Assembly: GCF_000463115.2 (NCBI RefSeq)
Contig: NZ_AWFX01000038.1
Location: 33,069-97,068, forward strand
Origin: Franconibacter helveticus LMG 23732
GTDB lineage: Bacteria; Pseudomonadota; Gammaproteobacteria; Enterobacterales; Enterobacteriaceae
Length of the DNA: 64,000 nucleotides
Reading direction: 5' to 3'
Part shown: positions 1 to 9,900 of the stretch, piece by piece
How positions within the stretch are numbered: position 1 is the first letter of the stretch
Layout of the letters: each line of letters opens with the position of its first letter
Made by a program: the position numbers and the translations under genes
Notes under the pieces: generated by a model
Databases searched by the model: none
Told to the model about the DNA's origin: nothing
What the model saw: only the letters and a program-made list of their open reading frames with translations

Positions 1-119
1 GCCTGCCAGCGCCGACTGAACGTCACCGCCTGGACGGCCCGCTGGTTCGCCTGGTCGCGAATGGTGATGGCGCCATTCTACTGCAGACTGCGTCGTGCCT
101 TCGGCGTGGCTGCTGCCGC
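1..119 (-). pseudogene. Remnant of a cdiA pre-toxin region with internal deletions
   Basis: This stretch matches, in pieces and in the same orientation, the pre-toxin part of the large cdiA in this window. Bases 2-24 correspond to about 2133-2155, the next ~22 bases to about 2186-2208, and the remainder to about 2563-2638. The pieces are joined at short repeats (GTC at the first joint, GCTGGT at the second), so about 30 and 354 bp have been lost relative to the intact gene. Similarity stops near base 119, where the SymE-like sequence takes over. No cdiA reading frame of useful length survives. Remnants downstream of a cdi locus are known as orphan cdiA-CT scraps left by toxin exchange. The left end is cut by the window, so more may lie outside. 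Confidence 0.7.
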
Positions 120-170
120 ACAACTGAAGCGCCGCAACCCACCACCCGCTGCGAGTACTACAGCCGGGCC

Positions 171-440
171 GTGCATAAGGCGATATTTTTACGCGGCGAG
201 TGGATACTGCACGCGGGATTTACTGACGGGATGCCGGTTAAGATACGGGTGATGTCGGACTGCATCGTTATCACCACCCGGAACAGCCGCGAGCTATACG
301 GCTGCGCAGAGGGGCTGAGCGTGACTTACGTCAACAGGCCAAAGATGCTCCAGTGGCTTAAGACCTTCCCCGGCGCGCTCAATGATACCGGCAATCTGCC
401 GGTGATTAAGCGCGGGTCGGGCGTTTTGCTTGACGGCTGA
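171..440 (+). CDS. SymE-like (type I toxin family, AbrB-fold) protein, possibly truncated or chimeric at its N-terminus
   Basis: The 89-residue product from GTG at 171 has the SymE core: FLRGEWILHAGFTDGMPVKI followed by a CIVIT strand, which corresponds to LKGQWLEAAGF...VDVKVMEGCIVLT in E. coli SymE. SymE is an SOS-induced, AbrB-fold toxin whose mRNA is normally repressed by an antisense RNA (SymR). Homologues are frequent beside CdiA and Rhs loci. The frame stays open upstream to the window edge, and residues just before the GTG (EYYSR) resemble the usual YY motif ahead of the core. The true start may therefore lie further left, inside sequence that is antisense to the cdiA remnant. No convincing ribosome site is seen before 171. 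Function in this cell is uncertain. Confidence 0.6.
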   Translation: MHKAIFLRGEWILHAGFTDGMPVKIRVMSDCIVITTRNSRELYGCAEGLSVTYVNRPKMLQWLKTFPGALNDTGNLPVIKRGSGVLLDG

Positions 441-480
441 TAACACGATCCCGACAATCAGGCCGGGATCTTTTACTGAC

Positions 481-963
481 TTATAGAGGTACGGCATCTT
501 TATTACGTTGCCAGAAGTCTCGTAGGTCGGAACCGAGCTCAATATCCACCGTATCCCTGATTTTTTCTAATATCGCCATATGCTCGGGCGCTTCTTTTCG
601 TACAATAGGTACTAACTGATACCAGGCATAAACGATCCATTCAGGTTCTTTCTCTGCTATTTCTTGTAGATGCTTAAGCAGTCTCTTATAACCTAAACCG
701 GATACTGTTGCTTTAACCCATAATTTGGTTCCTGATATATTTTTCTTTTCTAAGCCCATATCTAAAAATTTTATTAAAATACCTTTATCCCTCACAACTC
801 TCGGGATAATTCTTAATGCAGAACCTCTCACCAAATCAGAGTCATGCATAAACATGCCTTCTATAACAGAAGCTTTCTCATCTTCAGATAATATCCTTAG
901 ATAATTAACAAGTTGATTTTCTGCTCTTCCATCAGGAAGAGCATTTATAAGATCATTTAGCAC
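481..963 (-). CDS. cdiI: Candidate CdiI immunity protein for the adjacent CdiA toxin
   Basis: This is a 160-residue, probably all-helical protein of unknown family, read from a GTG codon at 963. It overlaps the last codons of cdiA by 11 bp, so the two are translationally coupled. Position is the main evidence: in CDI loci the gene directly after cdiA encodes the immunity protein that binds the matching toxin tip and protects the producer. The sequence has recurring helical segments with a HEAT-like look (ALRIIPRVVRDKGILIKFLD, HLQEIAEKEPEWIVYAWYQL). It has no signal peptide or membrane segment, so it should be cytoplasmic. Base composition is clearly more A/T rich than the cdiBA backbone, as expected of an exchanged toxin-immunity cassette. 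I do not recognise a named immunity family. Confidence 0.65.
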   Translation of the reverse strand: MLNDLINALPDGRAENQLVNYLRILSEDEKASVIEGMFMHDSDLVRGSALRIIPRVVRDKGILIKFLDMGLEKKNISGTKLWVKATVSGLGYKRLLKHLQEIAEKEPEWIVYAWYQLVPIVRKEAPEHMAILEKIRDTVDIELGSDLRDFWQRNKDAVPL

Positions 964-3900
964 TATGTTCCCTAAACTTATCTAAAGGCAAACCAGATTG
1001 ATTAGCATTGTTAGCAGATGGCTTATAATGTCCTGAGGAGTTATCAAATCCCTGTAATACTCCACGGGTACCTTCACTCCATCCGAATTTAACAGAGCCA
1101 GCATAATCTACTTGCGATGCTCCCCGCGAAATATCATAGTGCCCAACGTCCCCCTCTTTGGATGAAGTTCTGGATACATAAACCTTTCCACCGATAGTTA
1201 CATAGTCATACGTACCTTTTGCTCTAAACATTGAGCCACTTTCACCAACTGTATACCAGACACCATCTTTTTCAACCAGTTGATAACGCTTGATTGGTTT
1301 CCACGTATCATTTGCATATCTGGGATCAAGTGTCTGTGGCTTAACTGTTTGCGCTGTAGCCGTCGCACTTGTTGGGCCTTTTGCACCTTTGGTCGCGCCA
1401 TAAAGGGCAGGAAGAGTCATCGCTATCTTCGAGGCCGTTTCAGCATCAAAACCCATTGCCTCAAAGCGTTCAGTCCAGCCCTGATTCGCCATGATGCCTT
1501 CCGCTTCCATACTTAATGTATAGACCGGAGCCAGTGCGTTCCTAAAATCAGACGGTAAGGTTTCATCTTCAGCCATATGCTTAACCGTCGTTTCAAATAC
1601 CGACCATTGATCAACCAAATAGCCGTATTTCTGCTGGCATAATTCTGCTGATATGGAACAGACTAGCTTGATGTCTTCCTGTACCTCAATATTGCTGTCA
1701 ATCATGTCCCGGACAACTTTTTCGCAGCCGGCTCCTTCGCAGTTTCGGGCCCTTTCCGCAAATCCATCAAGCTTGTTTACGCTCAGCGCATTATTCTCAA
1801 CCGCATTTTTCCCTGCCTGCGCGCCGGTTAACGCACTGGCGCTGCTGTCTCCGGCAATGCCGCCAGCAAGCCCTGCCGCAAGCGTTGAGAAAGCGCTGAT
1901 GGTCTGCTTCTCTTCTTCGGTCAGGTCCGCTGCGCTTTTGCCCGGGAACATCTGCGCCAGCAAGATGTTAGCTGCCTGTTCCCCTGCCACCGCACCGGCA
2001 GCGCCTGCCAGAGCATTGCGTCCCTGAAGCTCCGCCACGACGGCTCCGGCGATGGCATGGGCAATCGCTTTACTGCCCTCGTCCAGGTTCAGCTTATGGC
2101 CGATAACATCCGCCAGGTACGGCGCTGCGCCACCTGCCAGCGCCGACTGAACGTCCCCGCCCGCCAGGCCCTGCACTGCCGCCGTCACCGCCTGGACGGC
2201 CCGCTGGTATTTGCCGCCCGTGCCGTAGTCGCTGTTCTTCTGGGCGTTGTCGTAGAAGTTCTGCCAGACCTGCTGGTTAATCTCCTTGTCGCTGTACTGT
2301 TTATTCCGGTCCTGCGCCTGAAGCGCTTTCAGCGCCTCGTCCTTCTGCGCCTGAGTAACGCCCGCCATCTGGCTGTTAGCCTTCTGCGCCGCCTCTATCG
2401 CGCCCTGCGTTTTAACGATATCCGAGACCTGCATCCCAATCTCGCCAATCAGCTGCGCGGTCTGCAGGCGGTTCTGCTCTTTCTCTTTGTCGAATATCGG
2501 GCTGATGCTGTCGTTGGCGTGTTCCGTATCACGGCTTAAGTTCGCCAGGTCCTGCTGCTGGTTCGCCTGGTCGCGAATGGTGATGGCGCCATCTGCCACC
2601 GCAGACTGCGTCGTGCCTTCGGCGTGGCCGCTGCCGCCCATCCCCGCCAACATGGTGTTCGCCATATTGCTGATGAGGTTGCCTGCAATGCCGCCGCCCG
2701 TGCTGAAGCTCGCGCCCTGGTGCTCAATCTTATAGTCCGCCCGGTTCTGGATATCGCTAAAGCCCAGCGTGCCGGTATCCAGACGGTTTTTATCTGCCGT
2801 GGCGGTGGAGGCGATAACCGCGCCATCGAGCTGGGTATGGTTGCCGACTGTGATATCGAAGCCGCCTTTACCTGCATAAATGCCGGACTGCTCCGCCACG
2901 CTATCGAAGGTGCTGTGCATCTTGTCCTGGCTCAGGTTCAGGTAGCCGGAACCGGTCATTGAGCCAAAGGTGAAGCTGCCGCCTGCGCCGAAGCTGGTCT
3001 GCTTGCTGTCGTAGCGGTTGCTGTCCTGCTGGCTGGCAAGGGTCAGGTCACGGCCCACGTCGGCAATCACTTTGTCGCCGTTCACCTGTGCGCCAGTAAG
3101 CGTGGTGTCGCGGCCGCTTTGCAGTTTGACCGTGCCGCCGCTGTCTACCGTCGTTTCGCTCCAGCTGGTGCCGTTGCCTTTGTCGTGCCCTTTCGCCGCA
3201 TTCACATTGGCGAATACGCTAATGCCGCCGCCGTTGCTGCCGCCGCCGATGCTTACGCCGATACCGCCGCCGCTACTGCTGTTTTTGCCGGTGGTTTTCT
3301 CGGTGTTCGCCGCGCCGGTAAGCAGAATGTCATTCGCCGCGCTCAGCGTGGCGTCGCCGCCTGCCTTGAGCTGGCTGCCGCCGATGAGGATATCGCCGCT
3401 GTTGGCGCTGCCGCCTTTGCCGGTCGCGTTAATGGCAAGGTTATTCCCGGCATTCAGCGTGCTGCCTGATACCGTGTCGGTCTCCTGATGCTGCTGCGAT
3501 TTTGATTTCTGGCTGGTAAGCGACACGCTGACGCCAAAGCCGTTGCTCGGGTCGTTTGTCGCCTGAAGCAGGTCCGAACCCTGAGAAGCCTGATACCCCG
3601 AAAGCGCGGCTTTGGTGGCCTGCAAGGCCGCTACCCGGCTGTCGCTGCTCTCTTTCGCCGACTGCGCAGCGCTTACGGCGCTGTTAAGCGCGCTGCCCAC
3701 CACGCCCGAAAGCGCCAGCGTCAACCCGCTGGATTTTTGCTCGAATTTCTCGTCGCGGGTGCGTTTGTCGTGGCCCGGCTCAATCACTACGCTGTCGCCG
3801 GTAATCGTCAGGTCTTTGCCTGCAATAAGATCCGCGCCGCCCACGTGCGCCTGGTTGCCTGCGGTAACCGTCACGTTGCCGCCCGTCGAGCCTACCGTGC

Positions 3901-6900
3901 TGGTGCTCTGGCTCTGGGTGGTGCCTTTCTCGCGCAGGTCGTGGGTGGTTTTGCTGCTGCCGATGGTAAAACCAATGCCACCGGAGCCCATCAGGCCGCT
4001 TTTCTTCGTCTCTTTGAAGTTCCAGGAGGTATCGGTATTGGTGGCGGCGACAATATCCACATTGTTGCCCGCGCCAAGCGCTACATTGCCGTCACCCGCA
4101 ACAGCAGAGCCCTGCACCAGCAGATTATTGCCCGCCGAAACCTGCACGTTGTCGCCAGAAAGCAGCGTGCCTGCTTCACGCGTGGCGCTGGTTTCCTGGA
4201 TGGTGTGGGTGGTTTTCTTGCTCAGGAATCCTTTTTTGGTTTTGGTCTGCTCTTTGTAGTAGTAATCGCTCTCGGTGGCGGTGGTGAGGTTAACGTCGCG
4301 GCCTGCCGCCACGCCGATATCGCCCTGCGCGGTCACCTGCGCCGCCTGCGCGTTCACATCCTGCCCGGCGACAATCACCGTGTTGCCGCCGCTCGCAATC
4401 TCAGTGCCCTGCTGGCGCACCGACTCATTAATGACGGTCTTTTTCTTCGCGCGGGCGCTGTCGCCCTCGGTGGTGGCCTCCGCCGCCAGGTTGACATCGC
4501 GTCCCGCTTGCATGCCGACGTTATTCGTCGCCGCCAGCGCCGCCGCCTGGGAGTTGATGTCCTGACCTGCTTTCAACGTCAGGTTGTCGCCTGCCGCTAC
4601 GGTGGCGCGGTCCAGCCCGGTGCTGTGCGATTCATTCTTGCCGCTGGCGCTGTTCTGGCTGGTCTGTGCGGCGTTCAGGTTGAGGTCGTTGCCCGCCGCA
4701 AGCGCAGCGCTGCCGCCCGCTTTCACGTCGCTCGCCGTCAGGCTGAGGTTATGTCCTGCGCTCGCGTCCAGGTTGCCGCCCGCGCTGATGGTGCTGCCCT
4801 GATAAGAGACGGTGGAGCGGCTGGTGTTGGTTTTACCGCGAAAACCGGACTGGCTGTAGGCGTCGTTCACCTGATTGGCGTTAACGGCGATGTCGCCCCA
4901 GGCGTCCAGCAGCATGTCGCCGCCGGAGGCGAGGTTCGCGCCGGTCAGCGTGATGTCTTTGCCCGCCGAAAGCGAAAGCACATCCTGCGCGGTAATGGAT
5001 GCCGTTGAGCCAAGCACGGTGTCTTTCAGCGAAACGCTGCCGTATTTGCCTTTGGCGTTGATATCAATCTGATCAGCCAGCGTGATGTTATTAATGCTGC
5101 CGTCCAGGCTCTCCAGCTGTACGGTTTTGCCATTGATGGCGGAACTGATGTTATTGATATCGCCGATGGCGCTCAGGTTGAGATCGCCGCCCGCTTTCAT
5201 CAACCCGTCGTTCAGGTTGCTGATGCTGTTCTGGCTGTCGAGGCTGAGGTTGTTCTTCGCCACCAGCGTGCTGCCGCTGTTGGTGATGTTGCCGCCCTGC
5301 AGGCTAACGTTATTGCCCGCGATGACGCTGCCGTTGTTCACCGTCACATCTTTCGGCGACAGGTACACTTTCGGGATCATCACCGTTTCGCCGTTGATGG
5401 TCGCGGTTTCCCACCACAGGATGCTGTGGTCGAGCGCCGCCACCTGGTCGGCGGTGAGAGACACGCCAAATTTCAGGCCGAGAGACTGCTGCGCCGAGGC
5501 GGCGTTGTCCATCAGGTAACGCATCTGGTCGAGGTCGGAGCCGATGCCGTTGAGGTAGCGGTTGCCGGTCTGGTTCAGCAGGTAGTTGCTGACGTAGCGG
5601 GTGTCGAATGCCGCATCGCCAAGGAAGCGGTAGTCGTAATCCGGGTTCAGATTAAGGCGGCCCAGCATGTAAGAGGAGCCAAGGAACTGCTTCTCATCGG
5701 TATAAACGGCGCGCGTCTCCTGCGGCGCCGTCGTGCCCGGCTGCACGCCCGCCAGCGCCCCCACGTCCGGGCGAACGCCCGGGAGCGCGCGGGTGGAAGG
5801 TTGCAGGCCCAGCAGGGCGTTCAGGTCGCCAAACAGCGACGGGTCGAGTTGCCCAAGGCCGTTGAGTTTCGGGTTAACGGTGATGAGGTACGGGCTTTTC
5901 GGGTTGGTGGAAACCACGAAATAGCCATTGTCGCCGGAAGGCAGCGGGTAAGCGCTGGTGTCCACCGCCTTGCCCTGGTACTGCCCCAACGCGCCGCCTT
6001 TGGCGTTGCTGAGCGCCGCCGTGGTCACGCCCGCGTTCGCAAGATTACCCATGCTGCCAAGGCTGGCGTTGCCCTTCTGCGTGGTAGAAATAGCGGCAAG
6101 CGACGCGTTCGCCGCGCCGGTTGCCTCCAGCGCGCCGCCGCCGTTGATCTGCTGCAACGCGCCCTGGAGCTGGTCTTTCCACTGCGGCGAGTTTACCGCC
6201 ACCGGCCCGGCGCTGGTCAGGTTCTGTTTCGCAATGCTGCCGCTAACGCTCTGGTTGCTCAGCGTAGTGAGCGATGGCGTGGAAATGGTGTTGCTGACGC
6301 CGCCCGCGTTGGCGGTGGTATTGGTGTTGCTGATATTGCTGGTGAAGTTAGCGCTGACGTTGCCGCCCGCCTGGATTACGGCGCGGTAGATTTGGCCGTC
6401 TTGCCGTTCACTTGTGTGACCGGTTAACTGGAAAGGAATAACGTCAGTATCTTCAGGAAGGTAGGGTCGGTAACCTTCCATTCCCTTCATTTTACTTTTA
6501 TCAACTGTGGCGAATTTAGTTCTGGCAGATTTGCTGGGTTTGAATTCATAAACGAAATAATCAGTAACCGTACCGTCAGTCCAGCTCTGATTGTTCAGCG
6601 TCGAGCCGCGCAAGGCTATATTGCGGTTTGCTAAAATGTTGCTCGCTGAGTTTTCAAGATTGTTTGCCCCAATCGTTAAATCACGACCGGAAGAAATACG
6701 CGCTGCACCTCCGTTGCTGACAACCGAAACTTTCTTCTGGCTGGCAACGAATTTTTGTACGGCTGTATCCTGGAACGGCGCGTAAGTGTAAATGATAAAA
6801 TTGTAATAATTACAGGCGCTGTGCGTACCACAGGGCCCGCTCTCGCCAGTGCCTGTACGACTCCATGCGCCATAACTGCCTTCGGGCAAAAGCGCTACGG

Positions 6901-9900
6901 GTACATTAATGGAGGCGTTACCAAGCCCGTCGATACCGGAAGATGTGGACGTTAACGCTTCTTCTTTAACACTCAACCCATCCCTGGTATTCAACAAATG
7001 CCCGGTATTGATCGTGATATCGCCGTTCTGCGTCTCGATCGTCCCTGAGGTATTCACCACTTCCGCATTCGCATTGCCCGCGCCGTCGCGCTGCATCCAC
7101 AGGCTGTTGCCCGCGAGAATATCGCCGCGCTGGTTGGTGATGCTGTTGGCGTAAAGCGCCAGGTTGTTGGCCGCATAAAGCAGCGCGGTGTTGATGATGG
7201 AGCCCGGCCCGCTCAGCGTCAGGCTGCCGCGGGTGCCGGTAAAACCGTTTACGGTGATGTTGCTGCCGCTGTTAATGGCGATATCGCCGCCGCCCTGAAT
7301 CGACCCCGCGCCATTAAGCGCTACCGCGCTGCCGCTGAAGGTGCTTGCGCCGCTGCCGGTGGTGATTTGGCTATTGTTGGTGAGCACGCCGCCCGCGCTG
7401 ACGTTCACCGCCTGGCCCTGCATCACGCTCTGGTTATCAATCGCCCCGTTGCTGGTCAGCGTCAGCGTTCTGCCCGCCGCCAGCGCGGTTTTGTTGGTAT
7501 AAGCGTTAGTCAGTTTCAGCGTCAGGTCGCCCAGCGCCACCACCTGCCCCAGCGAGTCGAAGCCGTTGCTGCCAAGCCACAGGTTGCCGGCGCTGAAGAG
7601 CTTGCCTGCGGCGGACTGGTTAACCTGGCCTGCGTTCACGTTAAGCTGGCTGGTGCCGAGCAGCGTGCCGTTGTTGTTCAACTGGCTGTAGTTAACGGCA
7701 AGCGTGCCGCCCTGGGTCGTGCCCTGGTTGGTGAACTGGCTGCCGGTAAGCGTCGCCTGGTCCGCAAGCCAGGTGCCGCCGTTGGTGGCGTTGGCCGCGT
7801 TCAGAACAAGGTTGCTCGCCTGTAGCCAGCCGGTGTCGGTGTACTGTGGCGTGGTGAGCGTTAGCGTCGCGCCGGAAAGCAGCTTGCCATTGTTATAAGC
7901 CTGCGACGCGGCGTCCACGCGGGTGTCGCCGCCGCCCTGCATCAGCCCGTAGTTGAACAGTTCAGGCGTGGTGACGGTCAGCCCCTGCTGGCTGACAATC
8001 TCCCCGCCCGCGTTGTTGGTCAGCCTGCCGCTCAGGCTGAACGTGGCGCCGTTATCGCCCTGCAACCGACCGCTGTTGTTCAGCGCCCCGGTGGAGACGC
8101 CAAGCGTATTACCCTGTAGCTTGCCGAGGTTGGTGACGGAAGCGGCGCTCAGGTTTAGCGCGCCGCCGGTGAGCAGCGAGCGCCCCGCCTGCTGGGTAAA
8201 CGCGCCGTTCAGCGTCACGGTCAGCCCGTTCACGCCGCTGGTGTCGCCGTCGTTGTTAAAGGTGTTGCCGCTGAGCGTCAGGTTTTTCGCCGCCCATTGC
8301 CCCTGATTCGTGAGCGACAGCGCAGAGAGCGCCGCATTGCCCATCGCAGTAATTTTGCTGCCGGCGGTGGAATTAAGCGTGTTCGCAAGCGTCATCTGCA
8401 ATGCATCGGCGCTCTGCACCGCGCCGCTGTTAGCGAGCGACTGCGCATTCAGGATCACGTTCTGCCCCTGCCAGCTTCCGGCGTTAGTGACCGTGCCGGA
8501 GGTGATTTTCAGCGTGCCCTGGGTCAGCAGCGCGCCGCTCGCGCCGTTGATCAGCTCCTGCTGCGGGGCGGCCATTAACATGCGCGCCATCAGGCGCTGC
8601 TGCGCTTCCAGCGTCAGGCTTTGCAGGCCGGTAAGCGTCCCCTGGTTGTTAATGCTGGTCTGGTGCAGCGCGAGGGTTTTCCCCTGCACCGCGCCGCGGT
8701 TCTTCAGGCTCTGGCCGTCGAGCGTGGCATTGCCTTCGCTAAGCAGCTGCCCGCCGTTGTCGATAAGCTGCGCTACAAGGGAAGCGTCGCCCTTGCTCAT
8801 CGCGGAGCCGGTGTTGGCAAACGTGCCGCCCACGTCCGCCGTGAGGTTGCCAAGGCTCAGCAGCGAGCCGCCGTGCGTCCAGCCGCTCGCGTTCACCTCC
8901 ACGCCCTGCCCCTGTAAGGTGCCGAGCGTGTTGAGCTGCCCGGCGTTCAGCGCCAGCGCGCCGCCGGTAAGGGTGCGGGAAGCCGCGCCCGTGGTCAGGG
9001 TATCGCCCGTTAAGGTCAGGTTTTTAACGCCCTGCCACAGCCCGTCGTTGCTGAGCGTGGCGGCGTTGAGGGTCAATGTATCGCCCGCGATGCGCCCGGG
9101 GTTAATGAGGCTGTCCGCCGTCAGGCCCAGCGCGCCGTTGCTCTGGATCTGCCCGCTGTTGTTGAGCGCGCCGGTGAAAGCGCCGGTGAGCGCCGAGGCG
9201 CCGGTCAGCACGCCGCTGTTATTGAGAGTGCTTGCGGTAAGGCCCAGCGTGGCGCCCTGCATGGCGCCCGCGTTGGTCAGCGTGCCGCCGTTAAAGGTTA
9301 ACGCGCCGCCGGAAAGCCATTTGCCCGCCGCGTCGTTGGTAATGGTGTTTGCCGTCGCGTCTGCCTGGCCGTTGCCCTGGATAAGACCGCTGTTGCGGAT
9401 CGCCGTGCCGCCAAGCGTCAGCGTCTGGCTCGCCAGCGTGCCGCCGTTGGTGAGCGTCGCGGCGCTGAGCGCGCTCTGGCCTTTCGCCACCAGCCCGCCC
9501 TGGTTGTCGAGCGTGTCGGCAAGGGTGAAGTTAAGGGAATCCGCCTGGATATCGCCGCCGTTAACGAGCGTTTTGCCCTTCAGCGTAAAGCCGCTGGTTG
9601 CCAGCAGCAGCCCCTGGTTTTGCAGGCTGTTAAGATCGAGATTCAGTCCGCTGGCGCTGATAAGCTGCCCGTTCTGGCCGTTTAACAGGTCGCGGGTGGC
9701 GAGCGCCAGGCTTTCATTGCCCTGAATCAGGCCGTTATTGGTCAGCTGCGGCGCGCTAAGCGTAACGCTTTTCGCCGCCAGTTGGCCGTCGTTAAAGAGC
9801 TGCGCGGCGGCGAGTTCAAACCGGTTCTGGCTTAGCAGCGCCCCCTGATTGTCTGCCCGTCCGCTGATGCTGGCGTTGAGGCTCTCCAGCGCCTGCGCGC

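Noticed and set aside
3737-5008. Long open frames antisense to cdiA (hundreds of codons)
   Set aside because: They mirror the codon periodicity of the GC-rich repeat protein, have Arg/Ala/Val-rich low-complexity products and no ribosome sites.
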